Positions 16,386-24,350 of a DNA stretch of 64,000 nt are shown here, one piece after another. The position numbers and the translations under genes are program-made. Origin of the DNA: Bacilli bacterium (GTDB lineage: Bacteria; Bacillota_I; Bacilli_A; RFN20; CAG-826). The notes under the pieces were generated by a model that saw only the letters and a list, made by a program, of their open reading frames with translations, made no database searches and was not told the origin of the DNA. The DNA is taken from positions 81,685 through 145,684 of the forward strand of contig JAGBLL010000041.1 of NCBI GenBank assembly GCA_017635465.1, in the 5' to 3' direction. Each line of letters begins with the position of its first letter. Positions within the stretch are counted from its first letter, which is position 1.

Positions 16386-17019
16386 CTAACCATGGGGTTT
16401 TAGCAATACGGATAGTTTCTTCTAAATTCTTAGTCCATTCATCATCAATGGATGTTTTACCTTCCGCTTCAATTTCAGCGCGTTTAGCCCATGATAATAA
16501 AATCTTATCAACGGATTTTAATGATTTCTTGCCTTGATTGATGGCTTCTTTCAAAGCATCAATAATATTTTCATCAGTGTATCCCATTGACACCCATTCT
16601 CTAATTGTGGATATTTCCATTGGGGATAAAGAACGTCCTAATTCTCTTTGGAAATTTTCAAAGATGTTACTTAATTGTTCTTTAATTGTTTTGTTACTTT
16701 TTGCTTCGTTTTCTTTTGATAACGCTAATTGGAATTCTCTAAATAATTTTTCTTTTAACGGATCTAAAGATGTTGTGGTTTTACCGTCCACCGTCTTATA
16801 TTCCATCAAGCCACGTGTTAATAAATCAGCGATTAATTTATCAATTTCTTTAATATCAAGAGACATCTTTAAAGATAATAAGTCAGCGGTAATAAGGGGA
16901 TTACCTTGATTAACTAAGCGGTCCACCATTAAAACAAGAACGACTTGGCTCTCGCTCATTTTGAGTTTTTTGTAGTTATCTAAAAGAAGGACTTGAAAGT
17001 CAATTGCTTCACTAATCAT
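16366..17019 (-). CDS. dnaD: DnaD-domain replication protein
   Basis: This 217-residue protein has a winged-helix N-terminal part (residues 1-90) and a C-terminal DnaD domain with the characteristic FENFQRELGRSLSPMEISTI and WVSMGYTDENIIDALKEAI. DnaD helps DnaA and DnaB load the replicative helicase in Firmicutes. Position directly before nth matches Bacillus. The acidic tail ends in DEDDED. Lies 4 bases after the cca stop. Confidence 0.9.
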   Translation of the reverse strand: MISEAIDFQVLLLDNYKKLKMSESQVVLVLMVDRLVNQGNPLITADLLSLKMSLDIKEIDKLIADLLTRGLMEYKTVDGKTTTSLDPLKEKLFREFQLALSKENEAKSNKTIKEQLSNIFENFQRELGRSLSPMEISTIREWVSMGYTDENIIDALKEAINQGKKSLKSVDKILLSWAKRAEIEAEGKTSIDDEWTKNLEETIRIAKTPWLDEDDED

Positions 17020-17023
17020 GCTA

Positions 17024-17716
17024 TTACTTTATCACACCCACTAGGTTTGCTATATCAAATTGTTGAAAAATTTCGTTTTTTTCTTTTTGATCAACGATAT
17101 TGTCATCAATTTTATTTAATTCACTTCTTATTTTCGCATCTGTAATATTTTTTAATAAATTAAAATTACTATGCATTGCTTTTAATAATGCTTCATCAAT
17201 ATCTAAATGATGCATTAAATGGAATCTGATTGCTCTTAGTATTCTTAATGGATCTTCTTTGATTCTTATATCAGGATCACCAATCATTTTTAAGATGTGA
17301 TTTTTTAGATCAATTTGACCATTACAATAATCAATGACTTTTAAATCTTTATCCATATATAAAGCGTTAAGAGTAAAATCTCTTCTTTGATAATCGATGC
17401 TTAAATCTTTAACAAATTCGATTTTGCTTGGATGTCTACTATCTAGATAAGAAGATTCTTTTCTTAATGTTGTGATATCAAACTTCACACCACTTTCATC
17501 TTTATATTTTAAAGAACCGAATCTCATGAATGATTTATCAATTGGTGATAAAAAGTCGATGATTTGTTCAGGAGTAGCGTCACTAACAGCGTCCATATCC
17601 GTTAAGTGCTCCCCTAATAAATAATCTCTAACCGTGCCACCCACTAAAAAGAGCTTATAGCCATGCTCTTCAAATTGTTCAGCGAGTTTTTGATAATTAA
17701 TAATTTTTGGATCCAT
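17024..17716 (-). CDS. cca: short class II tRNA nucleotidyltransferase (CCA enzyme) lacking the tail
   Basis: This 230-residue protein carries the catalytic head motifs of CCA-adding and poly(A) polymerase enzymes: LFLVGGTVRDYLLG, the D-x-D in LTDMDAVSDA, RRDFTLNALYMD and RIKEDPLRILRAIRF. Typical CCA enzymes have about 400 residues; this ends just after the KIRSELNKI motif, so most of the body and the tail are absent. It may add A, CC or CCA, or need a partner. All tRNAs in this window encode CCA. A -10 TATAAT lies 12 bases before the ATG with no ribosome-binding site. Confidence 0.82.
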   Translation of the reverse strand: MDPKIINYQKLAEQFEEHGYKLFLVGGTVRDYLLGEHLTDMDAVSDATPEQIIDFLSPIDKSFMRFGSLKYKDESGVKFDITTLRKESSYLDSRHPSKIEFVKDLSIDYQRRDFTLNALYMDKDLKVIDYCNGQIDLKNHILKMIGDPDIRIKEDPLRILRAIRFHLMHHLDIDEALLKAMHSNFNLLKNITDAKIRSELNKIDDNIVDQKEKNEIFQQFDIANLVGVIK

Positions 17717-17728
17717 AATTCAATAATA

Positions 17729-17734
17729 ATTATA
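17729..17734 (-). promoter_or_regulatory. -10 hexamer of cca (leaderless-type)
   Basis: TATAAT on the minus strand, 12 bases before the cca ATG. A start 7 bases downstream leaves a leader of about 5 bases. Confidence 0.45.
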
Positions 17735-17741
17735 GAGCAAA

Positions 17742-17768
17742 GAAAAAACCAGCGTTACCGCTGATTTT
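17742..17768 (-). terminator. terminator of the HU gene
   Basis: CAGCG pairs with CGCTG across a 4-base loop, with a T run on the minus-strand 3' side. Confidence 0.7.
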
Positions 17769-17791
17769 AATTCTTGAGTTTTAAGCTCGAA

Positions 17792-18076
17792 CTATTTGTT
17801 GAGTTCAGCTTTGAGAGCTTTGGAAAGTCTGAAGCTGACAGAACGTGATTCGGCAATTGTGATACGTGTATGTTTCTTTGGATGTGTGCCGTCACGTGAT
17901 TGACGTTTCTTTGGTGTGAAGACGCCGAAGTTTGTAATGTTAACTTCTTGACCTTCTAACAAAGCTTTTTCGATTAAATCGAAGCAAAGATCGATAGCTA
18001 ATCTAGCATCTCTCTTTGAAAAATGGCCTTGGTCCGCAACAATTTGGACTAAGTCTCTCTTGTTGAATTTTTTCAT
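17792..18076 (-). CDS. hup: HU-family DNA-binding protein
   Basis: This 94-residue histone-like protein has the HU pattern: N-terminal dimer helices, NITNFGVFTPKKRQSRDG and the DNA-binding arm HPKKHTRITIAESRSVSFRLSKALK. It bends and compacts DNA as a homodimer. GGGAG precedes the ATG. A TATAAT lies about 50 bases upstream, and the leader contains two TTTGCAAA palindromes 8 bases apart. It follows der, as in Bacillus-type chromosomes. Confidence 0.94.
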   Translation of the reverse strand: MKKFNKRDLVQIVADQGHFSKRDARLAIDLCFDLIEKALLEGQEVNITNFGVFTPKKRQSRDGTHPKKHTRITIAESRSVSFRLSKALKAELNK

Positions 18077-18095
18077 GACTAAAATCTCCCTTTAA

Positions 18096-18119
18096 TTTGC
18101 AAATGTCAATCTTTGCAAA
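18096..18119. repeat. paired TTTGCAAA palindromes upstream of HU
   Basis: Two perfect 8-bp palindromes separated by 8 bases, between the HU -10 and the ribosome-binding site. They could be an operator or a leader hairpin. Confidence 0.5.
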
Positions 18120-18177
18120 ACTCATTATAACACGGCAAAAACAAAAAACTAGTATTTTTTTTCGTATTTGTCGAGAT

Positions 18178-19500
18178 TTATTCTTTTTGAGAGCCTGAGC
18201 GTTTCTTTAAAACAATTCTAATAGGCGTTCCATCAAAATTGAATGTATCTCTCAATCTATTTTCGATATAACGCTCATATGAGAAGTGCATGTAATTAGG
18301 ATCGTTCACAAATAGGACAATTGTTGGGGGTGCACTGCTCACTTGAGAAGCATATAAAATCTTCAATCTTCCACCATTGAAATTAGGTGCTTGATTCATG
18401 ACTTGAGCATCTTGCATAACTTCATTTAATAAGCTTGTCTTGATACGTGTGTAATATGCTTCATGCACGCTATCAAGCGTTTCAAACAATGTATCTAATC
18501 TTTGTTTCTTCAAAGCGGAAACGAAGACAACTGGAGCGTAATCTAAAAACTTGTATTCTTCTCTAATTATCTTCACATAATCGGACATGGTATTGGTTTG
18601 CTTATCAACTAAGTCCCATTTATTAACGACAATGATGATTGCTTTATGTAAATCAGTAGCGTATTGAATAACGTGTTTATCTTGTTCTGTGATACCTTCT
18701 TTGCCATCAAGCACTAATAAAACAATTTCACTTCTTTCAATTGCCTTAAGAGCGCGGATCGCGGAGTATTTATCAATTGATTCGTAGATTTTTCCACGTT
18801 TCTTTAAACCAGCCGTATCAATAACTAAATAGTTTTTACCGTTCCTATTGAATGGAGTATCAATTGAGTCTCTTGTTGTACCAGAAATATTGCTAACAAT
18901 GACTCTATCTTGATTAAGAATAGCGTTTGTTAAAGATGATTTACCAACATTAGGTCTACCAACAACGCAGAATGTGACTTTATCTTCTTCTAATTCTTCA
19001 TTGTTTTCAGGTAGATATTTTACGATTTCATTGAGGATGTCACCGATTCCGATGCCATGTGCACCAGAAACGACATGAGGTTCTCCTAATCCAAGACCAT
19101 AGAATTCTTGAGCATCCGCCATATGGGAGCCTTCATCTATTTTATTAACTGCTAAAATAATTGGTTTTTTAACTTTTCTGAGAATGGTTGTCACCACTCT
19201 ATCATCAGTGGTAATACCGAGCTTGCCGTCAGTCACAAACACTATCACGTCTGCCTCATTTATGGCAATTTCAGCTTGCATACGGATTTGTTCTTGGAAT
19301 GGCCTATTAACAATTTCAATACCGCCAGTATCGATTAATGAAAATTTATGGCCTAACCATTCGCATTGTCCATACAATCTATCACGTGTAATACCCATTT
19401 CATCATCAACAATCGCATGTCTTTCACCAATCATACGATTAAAGATTGTCGATTTACCGACGTTAGGTGAGCCAACGATTGCAACGATTCCTTGAGCCAT
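18178..19500 (-). CDS. der: ribosome biogenesis GTPase Der (EngA)
   Basis: This 440-residue protein has two GTPase domains: G1 motifs GSPNVGKST (residues 10-18) and GRPNVGKSS (near 182), matching DTGGIE and DTAGLK, and NKID and NKWD. A C-terminal KH-like domain ends in RNRLRDTFNF...RIVLKKR. It acts in 50S assembly. It directly abuts cmk (stop and start adjacent), the gene order seen in many Firmicutes. Confidence 0.97.
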   Translation of the reverse strand: MAQGIVAIVGSPNVGKSTIFNRMIGERHAIVDDEMGITRDRLYGQCEWLGHKFSLIDTGGIEIVNRPFQEQIRMQAEIAINEADVIVFVTDGKLGITTDDRVVTTILRKVKKPIILAVNKIDEGSHMADAQEFYGLGLGEPHVVSGAHGIGIGDILNEIVKYLPENNEELEEDKVTFCVVGRPNVGKSSLTNAILNQDRVIVSNISGTTRDSIDTPFNRNGKNYLVIDTAGLKKRGKIYESIDKYSAIRALKAIERSEIVLLVLDGKEGITEQDKHVIQYATDLHKAIIIVVNKWDLVDKQTNTMSDYVKIIREEYKFLDYAPVVFVSALKKQRLDTLFETLDSVHEAYYTRIKTSLLNEVMQDAQVMNQAPNFNGGRLKILYASQVSSAPPTIVLFVNDPNYMHFSYERYIENRLRDTFNFDGTPIRIVLKKRSGSQKE

Positions 19501-20168
19501 TATTTTTTCTCCGCGAGTTTTTGATCGATGATTTTGTTTACTTCTTCAACAACTTCATCAATGGATAAATCAGATGTATCTAAATGAATAGCATCTGGTG
19601 CAGGTTTAAGTGGAGCAAAGGCACGATGTGAATCAATGTAGTCTCTTTTTTCAACATCGGCAACGATATCTTCATATGTGCATGGAATGCCTTTTTCTTG
19701 GTTTTCTAAATAGCGGCGTTCCGCTCTTTTTTCAACTGATGCAACTTGGAAGATTTTGACTTCAGCGTTTGGTAAAACATATGTACCAATATCTCTTCCA
19801 TCCATAATGACAGAATCCTTTTCCGCCATCTTTCTTTGGAGTTCAACTAAAGCAAGACGAATATCTTTATATGAAGCAATATAAGAAACATTGCCGGAAA
19901 CATCTGTGCCTCTAATTGGTTTAGAAACATCGACACCATTACATAAAACAACGTAGCCTGGTTTTAATTCAATATTTACTTCTGGAATTAAAGCGACACA
20001 AGCGGCTTCATCTTGGCAGTTAACACCTTTTTGTAAACAATACCAAGTGAAAGCACGATACATCGCGCCTGTATCAATGTATGTAAAGCCTCTCATAAGA
20101 GCGACTTTCTTAGCGATGGTTGATTTTCCAGCAGCGGCAGGACCGTCAATAGCAACAGCGACTTTCAT
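19500..20168 (-). CDS. cmk: cytidylate kinase
   Basis: The start at 20168 is chosen because GGAGG lies 8 bases before it and it follows the upstream stop by one base (TAA-T-ATG); a longer frame from 20198 is unsupported. The 222-residue protein phosphorylates CMP and dCMP. The P-loop AIDGPAAAGKST is at the N-terminus, with YIDTGAMYRAFTWY, MDGRDIGTYVLPNAEVK and the lid RRYLENQ. In an operon with der. Confidence 0.96.
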   Translation of the reverse strand: MKVAVAIDGPAAAGKSTIAKKVALMRGFTYIDTGAMYRAFTWYCLQKGVNCQDEAACVALIPEVNIELKPGYVVLCNGVDVSKPIRGTDVSGNVSYIASYKDIRLALVELQRKMAEKDSVIMDGRDIGTYVLPNAEVKIFQVASVEKRAERRYLENQEKGIPCTYEDIVADVEKRDYIDSHRAFAPLKPAPDAIHLDTSDLSIDEVVEEVNKIIDQKLAEKK

Positions 20169-20169
20169 A

Positions 20170-20472
20170 TTATTTTCCTCCGAAAGCAAATATAGCAAAA
20201 ATGGTAATACCAGCGATTAAAGCGACACCAATAAGAGACAAACAAATAATCATTACTAGCTTTCTAGTAATAACACGCTTTGGTTGTTTCTCTTGTTGCT
20301 CATCGACTTTACCTAAAACTTCATCCAAAGGAAGAGTGGATGATGTGTTCATCTTATCGTTAACAACGCTTTTTTCTCTATATTGAACAGATTCAGGTTC
20401 GTTGCTAATCGACTTGAATTCGTTAATTGATTGACGATATTTTTTATATTTTTCTAATCTTGTTTCGCTCAT
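20170..20472 (-). CDS. small single-pass membrane protein, unknown
   Basis: I do not recognise this 100-residue protein. Residues 1-70 are hydrophilic and charged, with no known motif. Residues 71-96 form one membrane helix (VMIICLSLIGVALIAGITIF) and the C-terminus is very short, so a cytoplasmic domain tethered by a C-terminal anchor is likely. It heads the operon with cmk and der and has no clear ribosome-binding site. A 19-bp palindrome lies 20 bases upstream. Confidence 0.7.
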   Translation of the reverse strand: MSETRLEKYKKYRQSINEFKSISNEPESVQYREKSVVNDKMNTSSTLPLDEVLGKVDEQQEKQPKRVITRKLVMIICLSLIGVALIAGITIFAIFAFGGK

Positions 20473-20491
20473 AAATAGTCCGATCTTATAT

Positions 20492-20510
20492 ATTCTAATT
20501 TAATTAGAAT
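20492..20510. repeat. 19-bp palindrome in the divergent intergenic region
   Basis: ATTCTAATT and AATTAGAAT flank a single base between the membrane-protein gene and the ferredoxin gene. Candidate operator; no regulator is nearby. Confidence 0.45.
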
Positions 20511-20557
20511 TCTTTTTGAATAAAAAATGACTATTTTTGCAAAATAATGCCTTCCTA

Positions 20558-20585
20558 TTGAAAATAGTTGCCTTTAAGGTATAAT
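20558..20585 (+). promoter_or_regulatory. promoter of the ferredoxin gene
   Basis: -35 TTGAAA (20558-20563), 16 bases, -10 TATAAT (20580-20585). AAGGAGG precedes the start. Confidence 0.65.
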
Positions 20586-20615
20586 TTTCTTATATAACCC
20601 AAGGAGGCATTACTC

Positions 20616-20795
20616 ATGGCTAAGAAAAGAGTAAAAATTGATGCTGCTTCATGCATTATGTGCGGCGCTTGTGTCGGCTCCTACCCAGATGATTTCAAAT
20701 TCTCTGATGAAGGTCCAGCCACTCCAATTACAGGCGAAGCTGATGAAGACGCAGTTGGCGTATGCCCAGTTGGTGCAATCTCTGTTGAAGAGTAA
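20616..20795 (+). CDS. ferredoxin, single [4Fe-4S] cluster
   Basis: This 59-residue acidic protein has Cys13, Cys16, Cys19 (C-x2-C-x2-C) and Cys50 followed by Pro, the pattern of one-cluster ferredoxins of Bacillus/Thermotoga type. It carries low-potential electrons, plausibly to the bifurcating hydrogenase encoded at 52-57 kb. AAGGAGG lies 9 bases before the ATG. It is monocistronic, with its own promoter and a strong terminator. An overlapping ORF in another frame is a shadow. Confidence 0.93.
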   Translation: MAKKRVKIDAASCIMCGACVGSYPDDFKFSDEGPATPITGEADEDAVGVCPVGAISVEE

Positions 20796-20803
20796 GATAC
20801 AAC

Positions 20804-20836
20804 AAAAAACTAGGCCTTGATTGACCTAGTTTTTTT
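20804..20836 (+). terminator. terminator of the ferredoxin gene (bidirectional)
   Basis: A-rich then CTAGG pairing with CCTAG, followed by seven T. The A run lets it also serve the riboflavin transporter gene on the other strand. Confidence 0.8.
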
Positions 20837-20845
20837 GTGCTCTTT

Positions 20846-21604
20846 TTATTGCTTTTCTTCCGCTGCTGGTTGTTCTTGTTTGGTTTCTTCTTTTTTAGTG
20901 AAGATATTTCCCACAAACCATTTTTGGAAAAATTCTGATCTTCTCATAAAGATAAAGATCAATCTATTGAATAATATTTCATAAATAGCAAAGCAGATTG
21001 CAACCTTTAATAAATTAAATGGAAAATAGATTAGGCTAACAACACCAATATATGGCCACGCTCCTTCCACTCCTGTTTTAAGACCCACTAGTTTTGCTAA
21101 ATAGTCATAAACTTTTAAAGCCATTCCATCTTCAAAGCAAGTTGATAAACGTGGAGGGTTTGCGTATATCGTCATATATGATGGAGTAATGAAGATAGCG
21201 TTTAATAACGTCATCGTGACCGCTACTAAAATGCTGATAACAAAGTAAGCAATAATACGGAAACCAATACCTTTTTTAAACCATTTCAAGCGACTGGTTA
21301 TAAACATACCAACAATAAACATGAGTGATGCGATAATCGCAGTCAATTCACCTAAGAAATTGCTTGATGTTCCAACAAATAATAGCTTTAGCCCTGTTTT
21401 AATAGCGGCAACAAGTGCACCACCTGGTAAACCATATAAAGCATAGCCAATGATTGTGACAATTTCGCTAATCTCAATTTCTAACCATGGAGCAAATGGG
21501 TCAGGAATCTTAACGAACGCCATTAATACTGCACCTAATGCTGACAAGACAGCAAGAGTGGCAATTCTAGTGATTATTTCACTAGGTTTTCTTATCTTGT
21601 TCAT
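20846..21604 (-). CDS. ribU: riboflavin ECF transporter S component
   Basis: This 252-residue membrane protein has about six hydrophobic segments and RibU features (WLEIEISEIVTIIGYALYGLP followed by GELTAIIASLMFIVG). It binds riboflavin and works with the shared ECF energy module, encoded at 45-47.5 kb. An FMN riboswitch controls it, confirming the substrate. The C-terminal 30 residues are charged. The transcription terminator of the riboswitch sits immediately before the ATG and includes the only ribosome-binding-like sequence. Confidence 0.93.
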   Translation of the reverse strand: MNKIRKPSEIITRIATLAVLSALGAVLMAFVKIPDPFAPWLEIEISEIVTIIGYALYGLPGGALVAAIKTGLKLLFVGTSSNFLGELTAIIASLMFIVGMFITSRLKWFKKGIGFRIIAYFVISILVAVTMTLLNAIFITPSYMTIYANPPRLSTCFEDGMALKVYDYLAKLVGLKTGVEGAWPYIGVVSLIYFPFNLLKVAICFAIYEILFNRLIFIFMRRSEFFQKWFVGNIFTKKEETKQEQPAAEEKQ

Positions 21605-21630
21605 AAAAAATAGACCTTTCCCAAGGCCTT
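21605..21630 (-). terminator. riboswitch expression-platform terminator
   Basis: Minus strand: AGGCCTT pairs with AAGGTCT (one G-U) across GGGA, then A and six T up to the ribU ATG. AAGG in the 3' arm is the only ribosome-binding-like sequence. Confidence 0.75.
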
Positions 21631-21640
21631 AAAAAACTAC

Positions 21641-21742
21641 TTCTTTCATCCAGACTTTACTGTCGCCACTTGAATTTCACAAGTTCCTGCCCTATTAGGC
21701 TCGCGGGGTTTACCGCCGGTCGCTTTTCGCTGCCCTGAAGTG
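21641..21742 (-). promoter_or_regulatory. FMN riboswitch (RFN element)
   Basis: Minus strand: conserved blocks AGGGCAG, GCGGTAAACCCCGCGAGCC, AGTCTGGATGAAAGAAG in canonical order. FMN binding would favour the terminator before ribU and shut off riboflavin import. A TATAAT (21749-21754) just upstream is the promoter -10. Confidence 0.97.
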
Positions 21743-21778
21743 ATTACTATTATATACTCTTATTTAATAAATAAAATA

Positions 21779-22480
21779 CTATAACGCTTTATTTTTTATT
21801 TCCCCATATAGACGTGGGTATTTTGTGGGTGTTTCCCCTACCTTTTTAATATATATAAAGGAACGATTTTCTTTTGATTCAGGTAATTGATCTTCATAAA
21901 TATAATCAATCTTACCTTTTAATTTCTTTAATGCGCCTTTAGATTCTTCGATTTCTTGTTCGAAGCCTGGACCTTTCATTGCAATAAAGATGCCACCCAC
22001 TTTAAGCATTGGTAAAGCGAGTTCAATTAAGATACGTAAATGGGCCACCGCTCTTGCAGTTACAACCATATATTTATCACGATTATTTTTGGCAAAATCT
22101 TCGGCACGGGTACTAATTCCGGTGATGTTTAAGCCGTTTTCTTTGGCGTATTTATTAATGAAATCTATTTTCTTAGAAGTGCTATCTAAAGCAATGATAT
22201 GTGTCTTTGGAGAAAGTATCGAAAGAACTACGCTTGGGAAGCCTGCACCCGCTCCAATATCGACGATATCGAGATCTTCAAACTTTTGATTATTAAGTAA
22301 TAAGGCACAATCGAAAATCATTTTCTCGACAAATGAATCTTCATCTTTAATCGCAGTGAGATTGAATTCTTCATTTGTTTTTAAAACATGATGCATAAAG
22401 TCAAATAGTTTATCGGCTTGTTTATCATCACATTGGATGCCACGTTTATTTAATTCTTCTAAAAATAATAACTTATCCAT
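21779..22480 (-). CDS. rsmG: 16S rRNA (guanine527-N7)-methyltransferase
   Basis: This 233-residue SAM-dependent enzyme (GidB) has the motif DIVDIGAGAGFPSVVLSI, the acidic IIALDSTSKK strand and VTARAVAHL. It methylates G527 of 16S rRNA. It overlaps mnmG by 8 bases, the classical mnmG-rsmG pairing, here attached to the end of the suf operon rather than to the replication origin cluster. Confidence 0.96.
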   Translation of the reverse strand: MDKLLFLEELNKRGIQCDDKQADKLFDFMHHVLKTNEEFNLTAIKDEDSFVEKMIFDCALLLNNQKFEDLDIVDIGAGAGFPSVVLSILSPKTHIIALDSTSKKIDFINKYAKENGLNITGISTRAEDFAKNNRDKYMVVTARAVAHLRILIELALPMLKVGGIFIAMKGPGFEQEIEESKGALKKLKGKIDYIYEDQLPESKENRSFIYIKKVGETPTKYPRLYGEIKNKAL

Positions 22481-24350
22481 TATGAGTCACCTTCCTCACG
22501 TTAAAAATCAAAACACTAACATCGCTAGGATTTACACCAGAGATACGTGATGCTTGTCCAACTGTTAAAGGTTTAACTTTATTTAGTTTTTCTCTCGCCT
22601 CTAACGCTAAACCATCCATATTTAAGAAATCCATATCACTTGGGATTTTCATTTCTTCTAACTTAGCCATATTCTTAGCTTCTCTAATTTGCTTAATAAT
22701 ATAGCCTTCATATTTAGCGATGATTTCAACTTCTTCAATAGCGAATTCATCTAAAGTAATATCTTTTAGTTCTGGAATAAATTGAATTAAATCAACATAA
22801 GAGACTTCTGGTCTTTTTAATAATTCAAAAGCTTGAATACCACCAGTTAATAAATTGGAATTAACACTCGCTAAATAATCGTTAACATCTTTTCTACTAC
22901 CAAGATAAACACTCTTGAGTATTTCGATGGCTTTATTAATGTTATTAACTTTATTTGTAAATCTTTGATATCTATCTTCTTTAATTAAACCAATATCATG
23001 ACCGATTTCAGTTAATCTCATATCAGCATTATCATGTCTTAAGATTAAACGGAACTCCGCGCGAGAAGACATGAGTCGATATGGTTCTTCAGTTCCTTTA
23101 GTAACAAGGTCATCGATCATGACACCAATGTAAGCTTGATCTCTTCTTAAAATTAATGGTTCTAAATTATCAATTTTACGAGAAGCGTTAATACCCGCCA
23201 TTAAGCCAAGAGCGGCAGCTTCTTCATAACCGGATGTGCCACAAATTTGACCACCGATAAATAATCCTGGCCATTTTTTGATTTCTAGATTTGGACCATA
23301 TTCTTCTGTTCTAATAGCGTCATATTCAATCGCATAAGCATATTTCAAAAACACAGCGTTTTCAAAACCTGGCAATGAACGAACCATTTCTTCTTGTACA
23401 TCAGTTGGCATGGAAGTTGAAAAGCCTTGTAAATAGATGGAGTCAGTATAACGAGACTCTGGTTCTAAGAATAATTGATGTCTTTCCTTATCAGCAAAAG
23501 TCACAATTTTAGATTCAATTGATGGGCAATATCTTGGGCCTACACCAGTCACCGCACCACCAAACAAAGCGGAGTCTTTTAGGTGCGCTCTAATGATTTC
23601 ATGTGTCTTTGGTGTAGTGTAAACCAAATAACATGGTTCTTGCTCTTCAATAGGAATGAATTCAGTTGTGTCATAGGAGAAAGCAAGACGTCTATTTGTG
23701 CCTGGTTGAATAGAGGCTTTACTAAAGTCAATTGAGTCTCTTTTGATTCTTGGAGGAGTACCTGTTTTAAGACGGAATATATTCACTCCAATGCTCTTTA
23801 AAAACGGAGATAAACCGATGGAAGGTTTTTCACCATCTGGGCCTTCATCTTTGATTTCATGGCCACGGAAAATCTGGCTCTGCATATATGTACCAGTTGT
23901 TAAAATTACACATTTTGAATGGAGTTTTGCGCCGTTTTCCAAAATTACCCCTTGAATTGCAGCGTTTTCTACGATTAACGCAGTAACCATTCCTTCCTCA
24001 ACAGTAAGGTTTTCATTTTGGGCAGTTAATTCTGACCAATATTTTGGATATTCTAATTTATCTTGTTGCGCTCTTAAGCATTGGACACCAGGTCCTTTAC
24101 CAGTATTGAGCATCTTCATTTGTAAATAATGATGATCAGCAGCTTTGCCCATCATGCCACCCAAGGCATCGATTTCTCTAACGACAATTCCTTTCGCGGA
24201 ACCACCGATAGAAGGATTGCATGGCATGTTACCAAGCATTTTCTTATTTAAGGTTAAAAGTAATGTCTTCTTATTTAAGTGAGCACAAGCAAAAGCGGCC
24301 TCTAAGCCTGCATGTCCACCACCAACAACAATTACATCGTAATCAAACAT
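22473..24350 (-). CDS. mnmG: tRNA U34 carboxymethylaminomethyl-modifying enzyme MnmG
   Basis: This 625-residue FAD protein has the dinucleotide motif VVGGGHAGLEAA at the N-terminus, CNPSIGGSAKG, and TGTYMQSQIFRG. With MnmE it modifies U34 of several tRNAs. Its start overlaps the sufB stop by one base (TAATG), so its translation is coupled to Fe-S assembly. Length is standard. Confidence 0.97.
   Translation of the reverse strand: MFDYDVIVVGGGHAGLEAAFACAHLNKKTLLLTLNKKMLGNMPCNPSIGGSAKGIVVREIDALGGMMGKAADHHYLQMKMLNTGKGPGVQCLRAQQDKLEYPKYWSELTAQNENLTVEEGMVTALIVENAAIQGVILENGAKLHSKCVILTTGTYMQSQIFRGHEIKDEGPDGEKPSIGLSPFLKSIGVNIFRLKTGTPPRIKRDSIDFSKASIQPGTNRRLAFSYDTTEFIPIEEQEPCYLVYTTPKTHEIIRAHLKDSALFGGAVTGVGPRYCPSIESKIVTFADKERHQLFLEPESRYTDSIYLQGFSTSMPTDVQEEMVRSLPGFENAVFLKYAYAIEYDAIRTEEYGPNLEIKKWPGLFIGGQICGTSGYEEAAALGLMAGINASRKIDNLEPLILRRDQAYIGVMIDDLVTKGTEEPYRLMSSRAEFRLILRHDNADMRLTEIGHDIGLIKEDRYQRFTNKVNNINKAIEILKSVYLGSRKDVNDYLASVNSNLLTGGIQAFELLKRPEVSYVDLIQFIPELKDITLDEFAIEEVEIIAKYEGYIIKQIREAKNMAKLEEMKIPSDMDFLNMDGLALEAREKLNKVKPLTVGQASRISGVNPSDVSVLIFNVRKVTHNG

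Noticed and set aside
20638-20820. Alternative-frame ORF over the ferredoxin gene
   Set aside because: The overlapping frame from 20616 has a ribosome-binding site, promoter and complete ferredoxin cysteine pattern.
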